Origin: Chromatiales bacterium
Lineage (GTDB): Bacteria > Pseudomonadota > Gammaproteobacteria > Steroidobacterales > GCA-2729495
Assembly (NCBI GenBank): GCA_024234935.1
Contig: JACKNI010000005.1
Location: 105,001-169,000, forward strand
Reading direction: 5' to 3'
DNA length: 64,000 bases
Position 1 is the first letter of the stretch, and every line of letters begins with the position of its first letter. The position numbers and the translations under genes are program-made. The notes below the pieces were generated by a model. The model did not search any database, was not told the origin of the DNA, and was given only the letters and a program-made list of their open reading frames with translations. This document shows, one piece after another, positions 18,501 through 32,178 of the stretch.

Positions 18501-19626
18501 GGTCGGCAAGCAGAGCGAAGGCGGTCCGGGATCACTCAAGTCGGGTGGCCGGATCACGCAGGGCTATCTGGCTGAACTGGCCCGCGAGAAGTGGTTCGAG
18601 ATCCGCCTGACCAACGATGATGCGAATGCGCAGCTCGAGCAGGCTGCCGAGCGCCTTCGTCAGCAGCGCCAGGAGTTCGACCGTCGCTTCGAGGAAAAGC
18701 GCAAGAAGATAACCGCCGGCGATGACCTGGCGCCCGGCGTGCTGAAGATGGTCAAGGTCTATCTGGCCGTCAAGCGTCGTATTCAGCCTGGCGACAAGAT
18801 GGCAGGGCGTCACGGCAACAAGGGTGTCATCTCCACCATCGTGCCGGTGGAAGACATGCCGTACCTGGCAGACGGAACCCCGGTCGACATCGTCCTCAAC
18901 CCGCTCGGTGTGCCCTCGCGCATGAACATCGGCCAGGTGCTGGAGACCCATCTGGGCTGGGCGGCCAAGGAACTCGGTCGCAAGATCGGAGCACTGATCG
19001 ACGCAAATGCCGCCATGGCCGAGAAGCGAAAGTTTCTCGACGAGATCTACAACAAGACCGGCGGACAGAAGGTCAAACTCAGCGAGCTGACCGATACCGA
19101 GATCGACGAGCTGTCCGGCAACCTCCGGCATGGTGTGCCGATTGCGACCCCGGTGTTCGACGGTGCCAGCGAAGACGAGATAAAGAGCCTGCTGCAGCTT
19201 GCGGACTTGCCGCTTTCTGGCCAGGCGCAGCTGTATGACGGACGCACGGGCGAGGCATTCGACCGAACGACGACCGTTGGCTACATGTACATGCTGAAGC
19301 TCAATCATCTGGTTGATGACAAGATGCATGCGCGCTCAACCGGTCCGTACAGTCTGGTTACGCAGCAGCCGCTGGGTGGCAAGGCCCAGTTCGGCGGCCA
19401 GCGCTTCGGTGAGATGGAAGTCTGGGCGCTTGAAGCATACGGTGCGTCGTACACGCTGCAGGAGATGCTGACCGTCAAGTCTGATGACGTGCAGGGTCGT
19501 ACCAAGATGTACAAGAACATCGTGGACGATACGCATGAGGTAGCGGCCGGAATGCCCGAGTCATTCAATGTACTCGTCAAGGAAATCCGTTCTCTCGCCA
19601 TCAATATGGAACTCGAGAAGGACTAA
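15547..19626 (+). CDS. rpoB: DNA-directed RNA polymerase subunit beta
   Basis: 1359 residues, normal for gammaproteobacteria. The rifampicin-binding cluster (about residues 515-545) reads SQLSQFMDQNNPLSE then THKRRVSALGPGGL. All classical resistance positions (the Asp of FMDQ, the His of THKRR, the Ser of SALGP) are wild type. C-terminal conserved segments include GDKMAGRHGNKGVIS and GGKAQFGGQRFGEMEVWALEAYGA. It is preceded by the rplL-rpoB hairpin and followed after 59 bp by rpoC. Confidence 0.99.
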   Translation: MTFSFTDKKRIRKDFGKRPSILGVPPLLSIQVDSYKKFLQEDKSVEGRNDIGLHAAFKSVFPIISYSGSAALEYLSYRLGEPVFDVKECQLRGLTYAAPLRVQVRLVIYDKEASASKKVVKEVREQEVYLGEMPLMTEHGTFVVNGTERVIVSQLHRSPGVFFDHDKGKTHSSGKLLFSARIIPYRGSWLDFEFDPKDCVFARIDRRRKLPVTIILRALNLSNQEMLDLFFEKNDFYLSSKGFEFGLVPQRLRGDTATFDIKIGRKLIVEEGRRISARHVRELEDSGAKTLEVPREYLEGKILAHDVVDKATGELLARANDELTLAMVDQFIEKGVKHIQTLYVNDLDRGPYISNTLRIDSSVTRLDALVEVYRMMRPGEPPTKDAAENLFHNLFFNAERYDLSGVGRMKFNRRVGRTEITGTGVLTKEDIIDTLRTLMEIRNGRGQVDDIDHLGNRRVRSVGEMAENAFRVGLVRVERAVKERLTIADSEGLMPQELINAKPVAAAVKEFFGSSQLSQFMDQNNPLSEVTHKRRVSALGPGGLTRERAGFEVRDVHPTHYGRVCPIETPEGPNIGLINSLSVYARTNDYGFLETPYRKVKNGRVTDEIEYLSAIEEGLHVIAQANAEMDSKGAFVEELVSVRHQNEFTLLPRERIDFMDVSPKQTVSVAASLIPFLEHDDANRALMGANMQRQAVPTLRSDVPLVGTGMERAVAVDSGVTVVARRGGTVDSVDASRIVVRVNDDETIAGEPGVDIYNLTKYTRSNQNTCINQRPLVKAGDVIAKRDVLADGASTSLGELALGQNLLVAFMPWNGYNFEDSILLSERLVEEDRFTTIHIEELACVARDTKLGPEEITADIPNVGETALAKLDEAGIAYIGAEVRAGDILVGKVTPKGETQLTPEEKLLRAIFGEKASDVKDTGLRVPPGMDGTVIDVRVFTRDGVDKDSRALAIETAELESVRKDFDDQLRILEEDIFQRVERMLVGKQSEGGPGSLKSGGRITQGYLAELAREKWFEIRLTNDDANAQLEQAAERLRQQRQEFDRRFEEKRKKITAGDDLAPGVLKMVKVYLAVKRRIQPGDKMAGRHGNKGVISTIVPVEDMPYLADGTPVDIVLNPLGVPSRMNIGQVLETHLGWAAKELGRKIGALIDANAAMAEKRKFLDEIYNKTGGQKVKLSELTDTEIDELSGNLRHGVPIATPVFDGASEDEIKSLLQLADLPLSGQAQLYDGRTGEAFDRTTTVGYMYMLKLNHLVDDKMHARSTGPYSLVTQQPLGGKAQFGGQRFGEMEVWALEAYGASYTLQEMLTVKSDDVQGRTKMYKNIVDDTHEVAAGMPESFNVLVKEIRSLAINMELEKD

Positions 19627-19685
19627 CTCACGCGGCTACCGGAAATCAGTAAACGCGCGGACCGAACAATGGCAGGTGGTGATAC

Positions 19686-23921
<4,236 letters not shown>

Positions 23922-23940
23922 GGGATGTTTGGGGGTCGGC

Positions 23941-23970
23941 TTGACACTATTTCCAGCCGGGCTCTAGAAT
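23941..23970 (+). promoter_or_regulatory. Candidate str operon promoter
   Basis: Perfect -35 TTGACA (23941-23946), 18-bp spacer and TAGAAT (23965-23970, 5 of 6 matches). It starts 20 bp after the rpoC stop and would give a leader of about 175 nt before rpsL. Confidence 0.65.
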
Positions 23971-23990
23971 CCCCGGTTCGGCGCGCCGTG

Positions 23991-24011
23991 GGCGCACCCG
24001 GTTGGTGCGCC
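23991..24011 (+). promoter_or_regulatory. Perfect hairpin in the rpsL leader
   Basis: GGCGCACC (23991-23998) and GGTGCGCC (24004-24011) form an 8-bp stem with loop CGGTT. No T tract follows, so it is not a terminator by itself. A second small hairpin CGGCC/GGCCG lies at 24054-24070. Confidence 0.55.
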
Positions 24012-24071
24012 TGTCGGTTCCGTTCAAGCATAACAAGAGGTTCAGGCCCAGCACGGCCTGGTCCTGGCCGT

Positions 24072-24128
24072 CAGCCCGACATGTGGACCCCGGAAGTTGT
24101 TCGGGGCGCCCACGGGCTGATTTTTTTC
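24072..24128 (+). terminator. Terminator-like hairpin in the rpsL leader
   Basis: CAGCCCG (24072-24078) pairs with CGGGCTG (24113-24119); inside it CCCCG pairs with CGGGG, with partial pairing of the flanking GTGG. A run of seven T follows at 24121-24127. It ends 26 bp before rpsL and downstream of the candidate promoter. It may therefore be an attenuator, or a partial terminator of the rpoBC transcript. Confidence 0.6.
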
Positions 24129-24153
24129 CGTTAACTTTGAGTAGCTAGTCTCT

Positions 24154-24528
24154 ATGGCCACAGTCAATCAATTGGTGCGCAAGCCCCGGAGTGCTCCTAC
24201 TTACAAGAGCAAAGTTCCTGCACTGGCCGGGAGCCCGCAGAAGCGCGGTGTATGCACCCGCGTCTATACCACGACCCCGAAAAAGCCCAATTCGGCACTG
24301 CGCAAGGTGGCGCGTGTCCGCCTGACGAATGGCTATGAAGTCACCAGTTATATCGGCGGCGAGGGTCACAACCTGCAGGAGCACTCGGTCGTCATGATTC
24401 GCGGTGGCCGTGTAAAGGATCTTCCGGGTGTGCGCTATCACACGATCCGCGGCACCCTCGACTGTGCGGGCGTAAATGAACGCCGTCAGGGCCGGTCCAA
24501 ATATGGCGCCAAGCGCCCGAAGAGCTGA
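24154..24528 (+). CDS. rpsL: 30S ribosomal protein S12
   Basis: 124 residues. The decoding-centre loops YTTTPKKPNSALRKVARVRL (~37-56) and IGGEGHNLQEHSVVMIRGGRVKDLPGVRYH (~72-101) are present. The lysines of KKPNS and of VKDLPG, whose replacement gives streptomycin resistance in other bacteria, are wild type. No strong Shine-Dalgarno sequence precedes the ATG (only TTTGAG). Confidence 0.99.
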   Translation: MATVNQLVRKPRSAPTYKSKVPALAGSPQKRGVCTRVYTTTPKKPNSALRKVARVRLTNGYEVTSYIGGEGHNLQEHSVVMIRGGRVKDLPGVRYHTIRGTLDCAGVNERRQGRSKYGAKRPKS

Positions 24529-24543
24529 CCTGGAGTTACGCAT

Positions 24544-25023
24544 ATGTCTAGAAGAACATCAGCACCGAAACGCACGATCCTGCCGGATCCCAAGTACAGC
24601 AGCGATCTGCTGGCCAAGTTCACCAACATGATCATGTGCTCCGGAAAGAAATCCGTTGCCGAAGGGATCATCTACGGGGCCCTGGACCGCATCGTCGAGC
24701 GTAGCGGCCAGGATGAGCAGAAGGCCGTCGAGTTGTTTGGCAAGGCGCTGGATAACGTCAAGCCGATGGTTGAGGTCAAGTCGCGGCGGGTTGGCGGTGC
24801 TACCTATCAGGTTCCGGTCGAAGTTCGCCCGGCACGCCGCCAGACGCTTGCCATGCGCTGGGTTATCGATGCAGCGCGTGTACGCTCGGAGAAGTCCATG
24901 GCGCATCGCCTGGCGCATGAGATTCTCGATGCCATCGACAATCGTGGTGCAGCCGTGAAGAAGCGTGAAGATACGCACCGGATGGCTGAAGCCAACCGCG
25001 CCTTCTCTCACTACCGCTGGTAG
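24544..25023 (+). CDS. rpsG: 30S ribosomal protein S7
   Basis: 159 residues. S7 nucleates assembly of the 30S head and contacts the E-site tRNA. Conserved segments are KFTNMIMCSGKKSVAEGIIYGAL and the beta hairpin NVKPMVEVKSRRVGGATYQVPVEVR (~73-97). It lies 15 bp after rpsL, a gap too small for the long S7-binding intercistronic structure seen in E. coli. Confidence 0.99.
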   Translation: MSRRTSAPKRTILPDPKYSSDLLAKFTNMIMCSGKKSVAEGIIYGALDRIVERSGQDEQKAVELFGKALDNVKPMVEVKSRRVGGATYQVPVEVRPARRQTLAMRWVIDAARVRSEKSMAHRLAHEILDAIDNRGAAVKKREDTHRMAEANRAFSHYRW

Positions 25024-25074
25024 AGCCGGTCGCGTCCGAATATCTCAAGATGTTGTGCGACGCAAGGAACTGAC

Positions 25075-27180
25075 GTGCCACGGGCTACCGCAATCGAGCA
25101 GTACCGCAATATCGGTATTTCTGCACATATTGATGCGGGCAAGACCACCACAATAGAGCGCATCCTGTTCTATACGGGCGTCTCGCACCGGATCGGCGAA
25201 GTCGATGATGGCGCAGCGACCATGGACTGGATGGAGCTCGAGCAGGAACGCGGCATTACGATTACTTCCGCAGCCACTACCTGCTTCTGGTCCGGCATGG
25301 ACCGGCAGTTTCCCGAACACCGCATCAATATCATCGATACGCCGGGACATGTCGACTTCACCATCGAAGTCGAGCGGTGTCTGCGCGTACTCGATGGTGG
25401 TGTAAGCCTGTTCTGTGCAGTTGGAGGCGTCGAGGCGCAGTCCGAAACCGTATGGCATCAGGCCAACAATTATTGCCTGCCGCGCATCGCCTTCATCAAC
25501 AAGATGGACCGCCCGGGTGCGGATTTCTTCCGTGTCGTACGCCAGATGCGGGACCGGCTCCGCGCCAATCCCGTATTACTGCAGCTGCCGGTGGGTGTGG
25601 CTGACGGCTTCAGGGGTGTCGTTGATCTGGTCAGGATGACCGCTATTTACTGGGATGACGAGAGCCAGGGCGTCAACTTTGAAAAAGGCGAAATTTCGCC
25701 AGCCATGACCGGTCTCGTACGCGAGTACCGCGAGAAGCTTGTAGAAGCAGCTGCAGATGGCGATGAAAAACTGCTGAAAAAATACCTCGAGCACGGTGAT
25801 CTTTCTGCGGAAGAGATCAGCTACGGTCTTCGCCTGCGTACGCTTCGCAACGAAATCGTTCCGGTGACCTGCGGTTCTGCATTCCGGAACAAGGGTGTTC
25901 AGGCCGTGCTGGATGCGATCGTCGATTACCTGCCGTCACCGGCAGACAAGCCCCCGGTGATTGGCATCCTAGAGAACGGCGAATCCGGTACGCGAATTGT
26001 CAGTGACGATGAACCGTTCTGTGCGCTGGCGTTCAAGGTGGCGGCAGATCCCATCGCCGGGAATCTCACTTTCTTCCGCGTGTATTCCGGCGTTCTTTCT
26101 GTCGGCGACCAGATTCTCAATCCGTCCACAGGCGCAAGCCACCAGATTGGCCGGCTCGTTCAGATGCATGCCAACGAACGCGATGATATTCCCGAAGTCC
26201 GGGCTGGCGATATTGCGGCAGCGGCCGGCCTCGGCGATGTCAGTACCGGCGATACCCTGTGCGATCCCTCCAGCATCATCACGTTGCAGAAGATCGATTT
26301 CCCCCAACCGGTCATTTCGGTGGCCCTTGAGCCGAAGACCGGGGTTGATCAGGAGCGTATCGGGGCCGTGCTGCAGCAGCTCGCGCAGGAAGACCCTTCG
26401 TTCCACGTGTGGACAGATGACGATTCGGGTCGGGCCGTTGTAGCCGGCATGGGCGAACTGCATCTCGAGACCATCGTTGACCGGATGAGCCGTGAATTCG
26501 ATGTGGCTGTAAATGTCGGGCGGCCGCAAATTGCATGGCGGGAGACCGTTCGCAGCAGCGTCGAGCAGGAAGGGCGCTTCCTCGTCCCGGAGCCTGATGC
26601 CGGGGTCCAGTATGCGCATGTCAAATTGCACATTCAGCCGCTGCCGCGCGGCAGCGGCTATGTTTTTGAGAACCGGGCTTCAGCCGATTCGGTCCCTGGC
26701 CAGTTCATTGCGGCGATTGATCAGGGTATCCGTGAGCAGATGGCAAACGGTATCCGCGACGGCTATCCGGTTGTTGATGTCAGGGTTGCGGTGACTGGCG
26801 GTTCGCATCACCCCTCTGAATCCACCGATCTGGCCTTCAGAATGGCCGCCTCGACGGCCTTTCGGGAGGGCTGCGCAAGGGCCGGGTCATTGTTGCTCGA
26901 GCCGATCATGAAGGTCGAGGTCAGTACGCCTGACTGTTTCATGGGGGAAATTACCGGCGATATTGCCCGCCGTCGCGGCGTCCTGACGGGTATTGATGAC
27001 TGTGCGCTCGGCAAGCTGGTGCGCGCGGAGGTGCCACTGGCCGGGATGTTTGGCTATGCTACCGCACTCCGCTCCATGTCCCGGGGCCGCGCCACCTACT
27101 CGATGGTATTCGGGAAGTACATTGAAGCTCCCTTCAATGTTGCTGACTTGTCGGCCGAGAAACAGGAAGAATGCCGCGCA

Positions 27181-27195
<15 letters not shown>
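25075..27195 (+). CDS. fusA: Elongation factor G
   Basis: 706 residues from GTG 25075 (PRATAIEQYRNIGISAHIDAGKTTT), preceded by AAGGAA. G motifs: AHIDAGKT (17-24), DTPGHVDF and NKMD. EF-G drives translocation. The sequence is rather divergent in places (for example YIEAPFNVADLSAEKQEECRARLTP at the end), but all domains are present and the length is standard. The last five codons belong to the repeat shared with the region upstream of tuf1. Confidence 0.97.
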
Positions 27196-28434
<1,239 letters not shown>

Positions 28435-28452
28435 GCAAAGGTAGTAAAGAAA

Positions 28453-28767
28453 ATGGCCAAGAGTCAGAACATCAGGATCCGGTTGAAGGCGTTTGATCAT
28501 CGCCTGCTCGACACGTCGGCACGCGAGATCGTTGAGACCGCCAAGCGCACTGGTGCCCAGGTTCATGGCCCGGTTCCTCTGCCCAGCCGCATTGAGCGGT
28601 TTACCGTTCTGACCTCGCCACACGTCGACAAGGACGCCCGGGATCAGTACGAAATCCGGACCCACAAGCGGTTGATGGATATCGTGGAACCGACCGACAA
28701 GACGGTGGACGCCTTGATGAAGCTGGAACTTCCGGCTGGGGTCGACGTACAGATAAAGTTGAACTAG
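28453..28767 (+). CDS. rpsJ: 30S ribosomal protein S10 (NusE)
   Basis: 104 residues. S10 sits in the 30S head and doubles as NusE in antitermination, where it can bind NusG (encoded at 12366). The signature GPVPLPSRIERFTVLTSPHVDKDARDQYEIRTHKR is intact. The short 20-bp gap after tuf2 and the promoter found after this gene suggest that S10 is transcribed with str, apart from rplC onward. Confidence 0.98.
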   Translation: MAKSQNIRIRLKAFDHRLLDTSAREIVETAKRTGAQVHGPVPLPSRIERFTVLTSPHVDKDARDQYEIRTHKRLMDIVEPTDKTVDALMKLELPAGVDVQIKLN

Positions 28768-29071
28768 CGGAAATTGAACTGGGCTAGAAGACTGTTATAC
28801 TAACCGGCTACGCAGTAGGTGCCGACAGGTTCCCTGCGGTGCACAAAGCGTCGGTGGCTCCGGTCCGGAAGCGGGCTTTGCCACTCAAGAGCAAGGCTGA
28901 ATAGACTGCCGTGGCCCCGGACGGGCCACATAACAAAATTGTTGAATCCGCCGTACGGCGCGGGTTCGGGGTCTCCGATGGAACGGCTACGACCGCCAGA
29001 AGATGGTGGACAGCCGCTTCCGCTCCGGATTCCCGGGCCAGTAGCCGGCAAGGCGACCAAGGTATAGCGAG
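28768..29071 (+). promoter_or_regulatory. Leader region between rpsJ and rplC
   Basis: 304 bp without a gene. It starts with a promoter candidate (28774-28801) and contains the hairpin GTGGCCC/GGGCCAC with loop CGGAC (28911-28929) and the 12-bp palindrome CGCCGTACGGCG (28949-28960). In E. coli the L4-controlled leader lies before rpsJ; a leader after rpsJ would be a shifted control point. I cannot identify an L4-binding motif by eye. Confidence 0.5.
28774..28801 (+). promoter_or_regulatory. Candidate promoter for rplC onward
   Basis: TTGAAC (28774-28779), 16-bp spacer, TATACT (28796-28801). The -35 matches 4 of 6 positions and the -10 5 of 6. It lies 7 bp after the rpsJ stop. Confidence 0.5.
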
Positions 29072-29728
29072 ATGGCCATCGGTCTGGTAGGGCGAAAGCG
29101 CGGAATGACGCGAATCTTCACTGAAGATGGCGCTTCTGTGCCTGTAACTGTCATTGAGGCACTGCCGAACCGCGTTACGCGGGTCAAGTCGGTCGACTCG
29201 GATGGCTATTCGGCAATCAAGGTCACCACGGGCTCGGTCAAGCTCAGTCGCATCAGCAAGACGCTGGCGGGCGAGTATGCCAAGGCCGGCGTAGAGCCGG
29301 GTGAGGGCATGTGGGAGTTCCGTGTCAGCGAGGAAGAGGCTGGTGCGCATCCCCAGGGGTCACAAATTACTGTCGAGGCGTTTGCTGCCGGGCAGCTTGT
29401 CGATGTTCGTGGTACCACGATCGGCAAGGGATATGCCGGCACCATCAAGCGGCACCATTTTGCCGGCCAGGATGCAACTCACGGTAACTCGGTCTCGCAC
29501 CGTGTTCCGGGGTCCATCGGCCAGCGCCAGACTCCGGGCCGGGTGTTCAAGGGCAAGCGGATGTCGGGTCATCTGGGCAATATCGGACGCAGCACACTGA
29601 ATCTGGCCGTTGTACGGGTTGACGCGGAGCGCAACCTGCTGCTGGTCAAGGGTGCTGTGCCAGGGCATGCGGGTTCGCACGTGGTGGTCAAGCCCGCCGC
29701 GAAGATTCGCCGCAAGAAGAAGGGCTGA
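29072..29728 (+). CDS. rplC: 50S ribosomal protein L3
   Basis: 218 residues. Begins AIGLVGRKRGMTRIFTEDG. The signature FAGQDATHGNSVSHRVPGSIGQRQTPGRVFKGKRMSGHLG (~128-170) contains the loop that reaches the peptidyl-transferase centre and the glutamine normally methylated by PrmB. First gene after the long leader; rplD follows after 7 bp. Confidence 0.98.
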   Translation: MAIGLVGRKRGMTRIFTEDGASVPVTVIEALPNRVTRVKSVDSDGYSAIKVTTGSVKLSRISKTLAGEYAKAGVEPGEGMWEFRVSEEEAGAHPQGSQITVEAFAAGQLVDVRGTTIGKGYAGTIKRHHFAGQDATHGNSVSHRVPGSIGQRQTPGRVFKGKRMSGHLGNIGRSTLNLAVVRVDAERNLLLVKGAVPGHAGSHVVVKPAAKIRRKKKG

Positions 29729-29735
29729 GGCAGAG

Positions 29736-30338
29736 ATGAAGCTCGCAATTCACGGCGGCGGCAGCCTTGAGGTGTCTGACGATACCTTTGGCGCCAAATT
29801 CAACGAGGCGTTGATTCATCAGGTCATTACCGCCTATATGGCGGGTGGCCGGGCCGGTACGAAGGCGCAGAAGACCCGCGCTGAAGTCCGGGGCGGTGGA
29901 CGCAAGCCACACAAGCAAAAGGGTAGCGGTCGCGCCCGTGCCGGTACCACCCGTGGCCCGATCTGGGTTGGCGGCGGTCGGGCTTTCGCGGCCAAACCCC
30001 GCGACTACAGTCAGAAGGTCAACCGGAAGATGTATCAGGCCGCAATGCGGTCGGTTTTCTCGGAGCTGATACGGCAGGAGCGTCTCGTCGTTGTTGATGA
30101 TATCGACATTGCCCGGCCGAAGACCCGCGATCTGGTTGCCTTGCTGCAGGGCCTTGGCTTGCAGCGTGTGCTCATTCTTGTCGACGAATGCAAGGATAAC
30201 CTGCGTTTGTCGGCGCAAAATCTCCACTGGGTTGATGTTGTCGATATTCACAGCCTGAACCCGCTTGCGCTCGTCCGCTTTGAGAAAGTGCTGGCGACTG
30301 CTGCTGCAGTCAAGGCTGTCGGGGAGCGTTTGTCATGA
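29736..30338 (+). CDS. rplD: 50S ribosomal protein L4
   Basis: 200 residues from ATG 29736 (MKLAIHGGGSLEV); the frame is open upstream inside rplC, but the family start is clear. The long loop KTRAEVRGGGRKPHKQKGSGRARAGTTRGPIWVGGGRAF (~48-86) reaches the exit tunnel. In E. coli L4 also represses its own operon. The TGA overlaps the rplW ATG (ATGA). Confidence 0.97.
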   Translation: MKLAIHGGGSLEVSDDTFGAKFNEALIHQVITAYMAGGRAGTKAQKTRAEVRGGGRKPHKQKGSGRARAGTTRGPIWVGGGRAFAAKPRDYSQKVNRKMYQAAMRSVFSELIRQERLVVVDDIDIARPKTRDLVALLQGLGLQRVLILVDECKDNLRLSAQNLHWVDVVDIHSLNPLALVRFEKVLATAAAVKAVGERLS

Positions 30339-30643
30339 CCGTCAATCTCGCCAATGAAAAACTGATGTCCGTATTGGTCGGGCCGCATCTTTCCGAAAAG
30401 AGCAGCCGGGTTGCGGAGAAAGTCAGGCAGTTTGTGTTCAAGGTGCGTCGCGACGCTGACAAGAAGCAGGTAAAGCGCGCTGTTGAGCTGATGTTCGGCG
30501 TCAAGGTTACCGCTGTGCAGGTTGTGCATGTGGCCGGCAAGGTGAAGCGGCTCGGTCGCAGCATCGGCAAGCGCCAGGACTGGAAGAAGGCCTATGTAAC
30601 GCTGGCCGAAGGCCAGGATATCGACTTCCACGGGAACGCCTGA
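30335..30643 (+). CDS. rplW: 50S ribosomal protein L23
   Basis: 102 residues. L23 lies at the tunnel exit and docks trigger factor and SRP. Conserved KLMSVLVGPHLSEKSSRVAE and FKVRRDADKKQVKRAVELMFGVKV are present. It is coupled to rplD by a 4-bp overlap. Confidence 0.97.
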   Translation: MTVNLANEKLMSVLVGPHLSEKSSRVAEKVRQFVFKVRRDADKKQVKRAVELMFGVKVTAVQVVHVAGKVKRLGRSIGKRQDWKKAYVTLAEGQDIDFHGNA

Positions 30644-30692
30644 CAGGCTCCGGAAGAAAGACGTTCGATCAAGAGACCCTAGGGCTTAAACC

Positions 30693-31520
30693 ATGGCACT
30701 CCAGCAAACAAAACCAACCTCCCCTGGGCGTCGTTTCGTCGTCAAGGTGACGACACCGGACCTGCACAAGGGTGCGCCACATGCGCCGCTCGTCGTGCAG
30801 ATCGGCCGCGCTACCGGTCACAACAGCCATGGCCGGATCACCACGCGGCACAAGGGTGGTGGTCACAAGCGGTTATACCGGATCATCGACTTCAAGCGCG
30901 ACAAGGACGGAATCCCGGCGAAGGTCGAGCATATTGAATACGATCCGAATCGTAGCGCGCATATCGCCCTGCTGCTGTACGCAGACGGCGAGCGTCGCTA
31001 CATCATTGCGCCCAAAGGGCTTGCTGCGGGGGACAGTGTTGTTTCCGGTCGCGATTCACCGATCAAGACCGGCAATGCCATGCCACTGCGGAACATCCCG
31101 GTTGGTACGCTGGTGCATGCCGTCGAACTGAAGCCCGGCAAGGGTGCGCAGCTCGCACGTGCTGCCGGTACCGGTATCCAGATCGTGGCCCGTGAGGGCA
31201 CATATGCGACCGTCCGGCTGCGCTCCGGCGAGATGCGGAAGGTGCATGTGGAGTGCCGCGCGACGATCGGCGAGGTTGGCCGCGAAGAGCACAACCTCCG
31301 TAAGTTCGGCAAGGCCGGCGCGAAGCGCTGGCGCGGTATTCGGCCAACGGTCCGCGGCGTTGCGATGAATCCGGTCGATCACCCGCACGGCGGCGGCGAA
31401 GGCAAGACCTCCGGTGGTCGCCATCCCGTCACGCCATGGGGCGTAAAGACCAAGGGCTACAAGACCCGGCACAACAAGCGAACTGCCGGAATGATCGTGC
31501 GTCGGCGCGACAAGAAGTAA
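30693..31520 (+). CDS. rplB: 50S ribosomal protein L2
   Basis: 275 residues. L2 supports subunit association and the peptidyl-transferase centre. GRITTRHKGGGHKRLYR (~49-65) and GVAMNPVDHPHGGGEGKTSGGRHPVTPWG (~222-250), which includes the conserved histidine of DHPHGG, are intact. Confidence 0.98.
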   Translation: MALQQTKPTSPGRRFVVKVTTPDLHKGAPHAPLVVQIGRATGHNSHGRITTRHKGGGHKRLYRIIDFKRDKDGIPAKVEHIEYDPNRSAHIALLLYADGERRYIIAPKGLAAGDSVVSGRDSPIKTGNAMPLRNIPVGTLVHAVELKPGKGAQLARAAGTGIQIVAREGTYATVRLRSGEMRKVHVECRATIGEVGREEHNLRKFGKAGAKRWRGIRPTVRGVAMNPVDHPHGGGEGKTSGGRHPVTPWGVKTKGYKTRHNKRTAGMIVRRRDKK

Positions 31521-31549
31521 CGACAGGTACCGTCAAAGGATTTTGAATC

Positions 31550-31831
31550 GTGGCACGTTCCGTAAAAAAGGGGCCGTTTATCGATCTGCATCTGGCCAAC
31601 AAGGTCAGGGTGGCGGTCGGCACCAATAATCGTCGGCCAATCAAGACATGGTCGAGACGTTCGACGATCCTGCCGGAAATGGTAGGTCTCACGATTGCCA
31701 TTCATAACGGGCGCGACCACATCCCGGTGCTGATTACCGAGAACATGGTCGGCCACAAGCTCGGCGAATTTGCCGTAACCCGGACCTTCAAGGGGCACTC
31801 GGGCGACAAGAAGACCAAGGCTGCAGGTTAA
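31550..31831 (+). CDS. rpsS: 30S ribosomal protein S19
   Basis: 93 residues from GTG 31550. S19 pairs with S13 at the top of the 30S head. Standard sequence ARSVKKGPFIDLHL and the signature TIAIHNGRDHIPVLITENMVGHKLGEFAVTRTFKGH. Confidence 0.98.
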   Translation: MARSVKKGPFIDLHLANKVRVAVGTNNRRPIKTWSRRSTILPEMVGLTIAIHNGRDHIPVLITENMVGHKLGEFAVTRTFKGHSGDKKTKAAG

Positions 31832-31841
31832 GGATCCGGAT

Positions 31842-32174
31842 ATGCAGGTTTCAGCCACATTGAAGTACGCGCGCATCTCGCCGCAGAAGTGCCGGCTGGT
31901 TGCCGATGCCATTCGCGGCAAGTCGGTTGCCGGTGCCAAGCAGATCCTGGAGCTGATGCCGAAGAAGGGCGCTCTTCTGCTGAAGAAGGTACTCGATTCG
32001 GCTATCGCCAACGCAGAACACAATAACGCGGCAGATATCGACGAGTTGAGGGTATCTACCGTCTTCGTGAATGAAGCGCCGCGACTGCGTCGGTTCCGCG
32101 CTTCCGCGAAGGGTCGGGCTTCGCCTCGCCAGAAGCGCAGCAGTCATATCACCATACAAGTCGCGGACGAATAG
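31842..32174 (+). CDS. rplV: 50S ribosomal protein L22
   Basis: 110 residues. The long beta hairpin near the C-terminus (RLRRFRASAKGRASPRQKRSSHITI, ~82-106) lines the exit tunnel where macrolides bind; no deletion or insertion is seen there. The start lies 10 bp after rpsS. Confidence 0.98.
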   Translation: MQVSATLKYARISPQKCRLVADAIRGKSVAGAKQILELMPKKGALLLKKVLDSAIANAEHNNAADIDELRVSTVFVNEAPRLRRFRASAKGRASPRQKRSSHITIQVADE

Positions 32175-32178
32175 CAGC

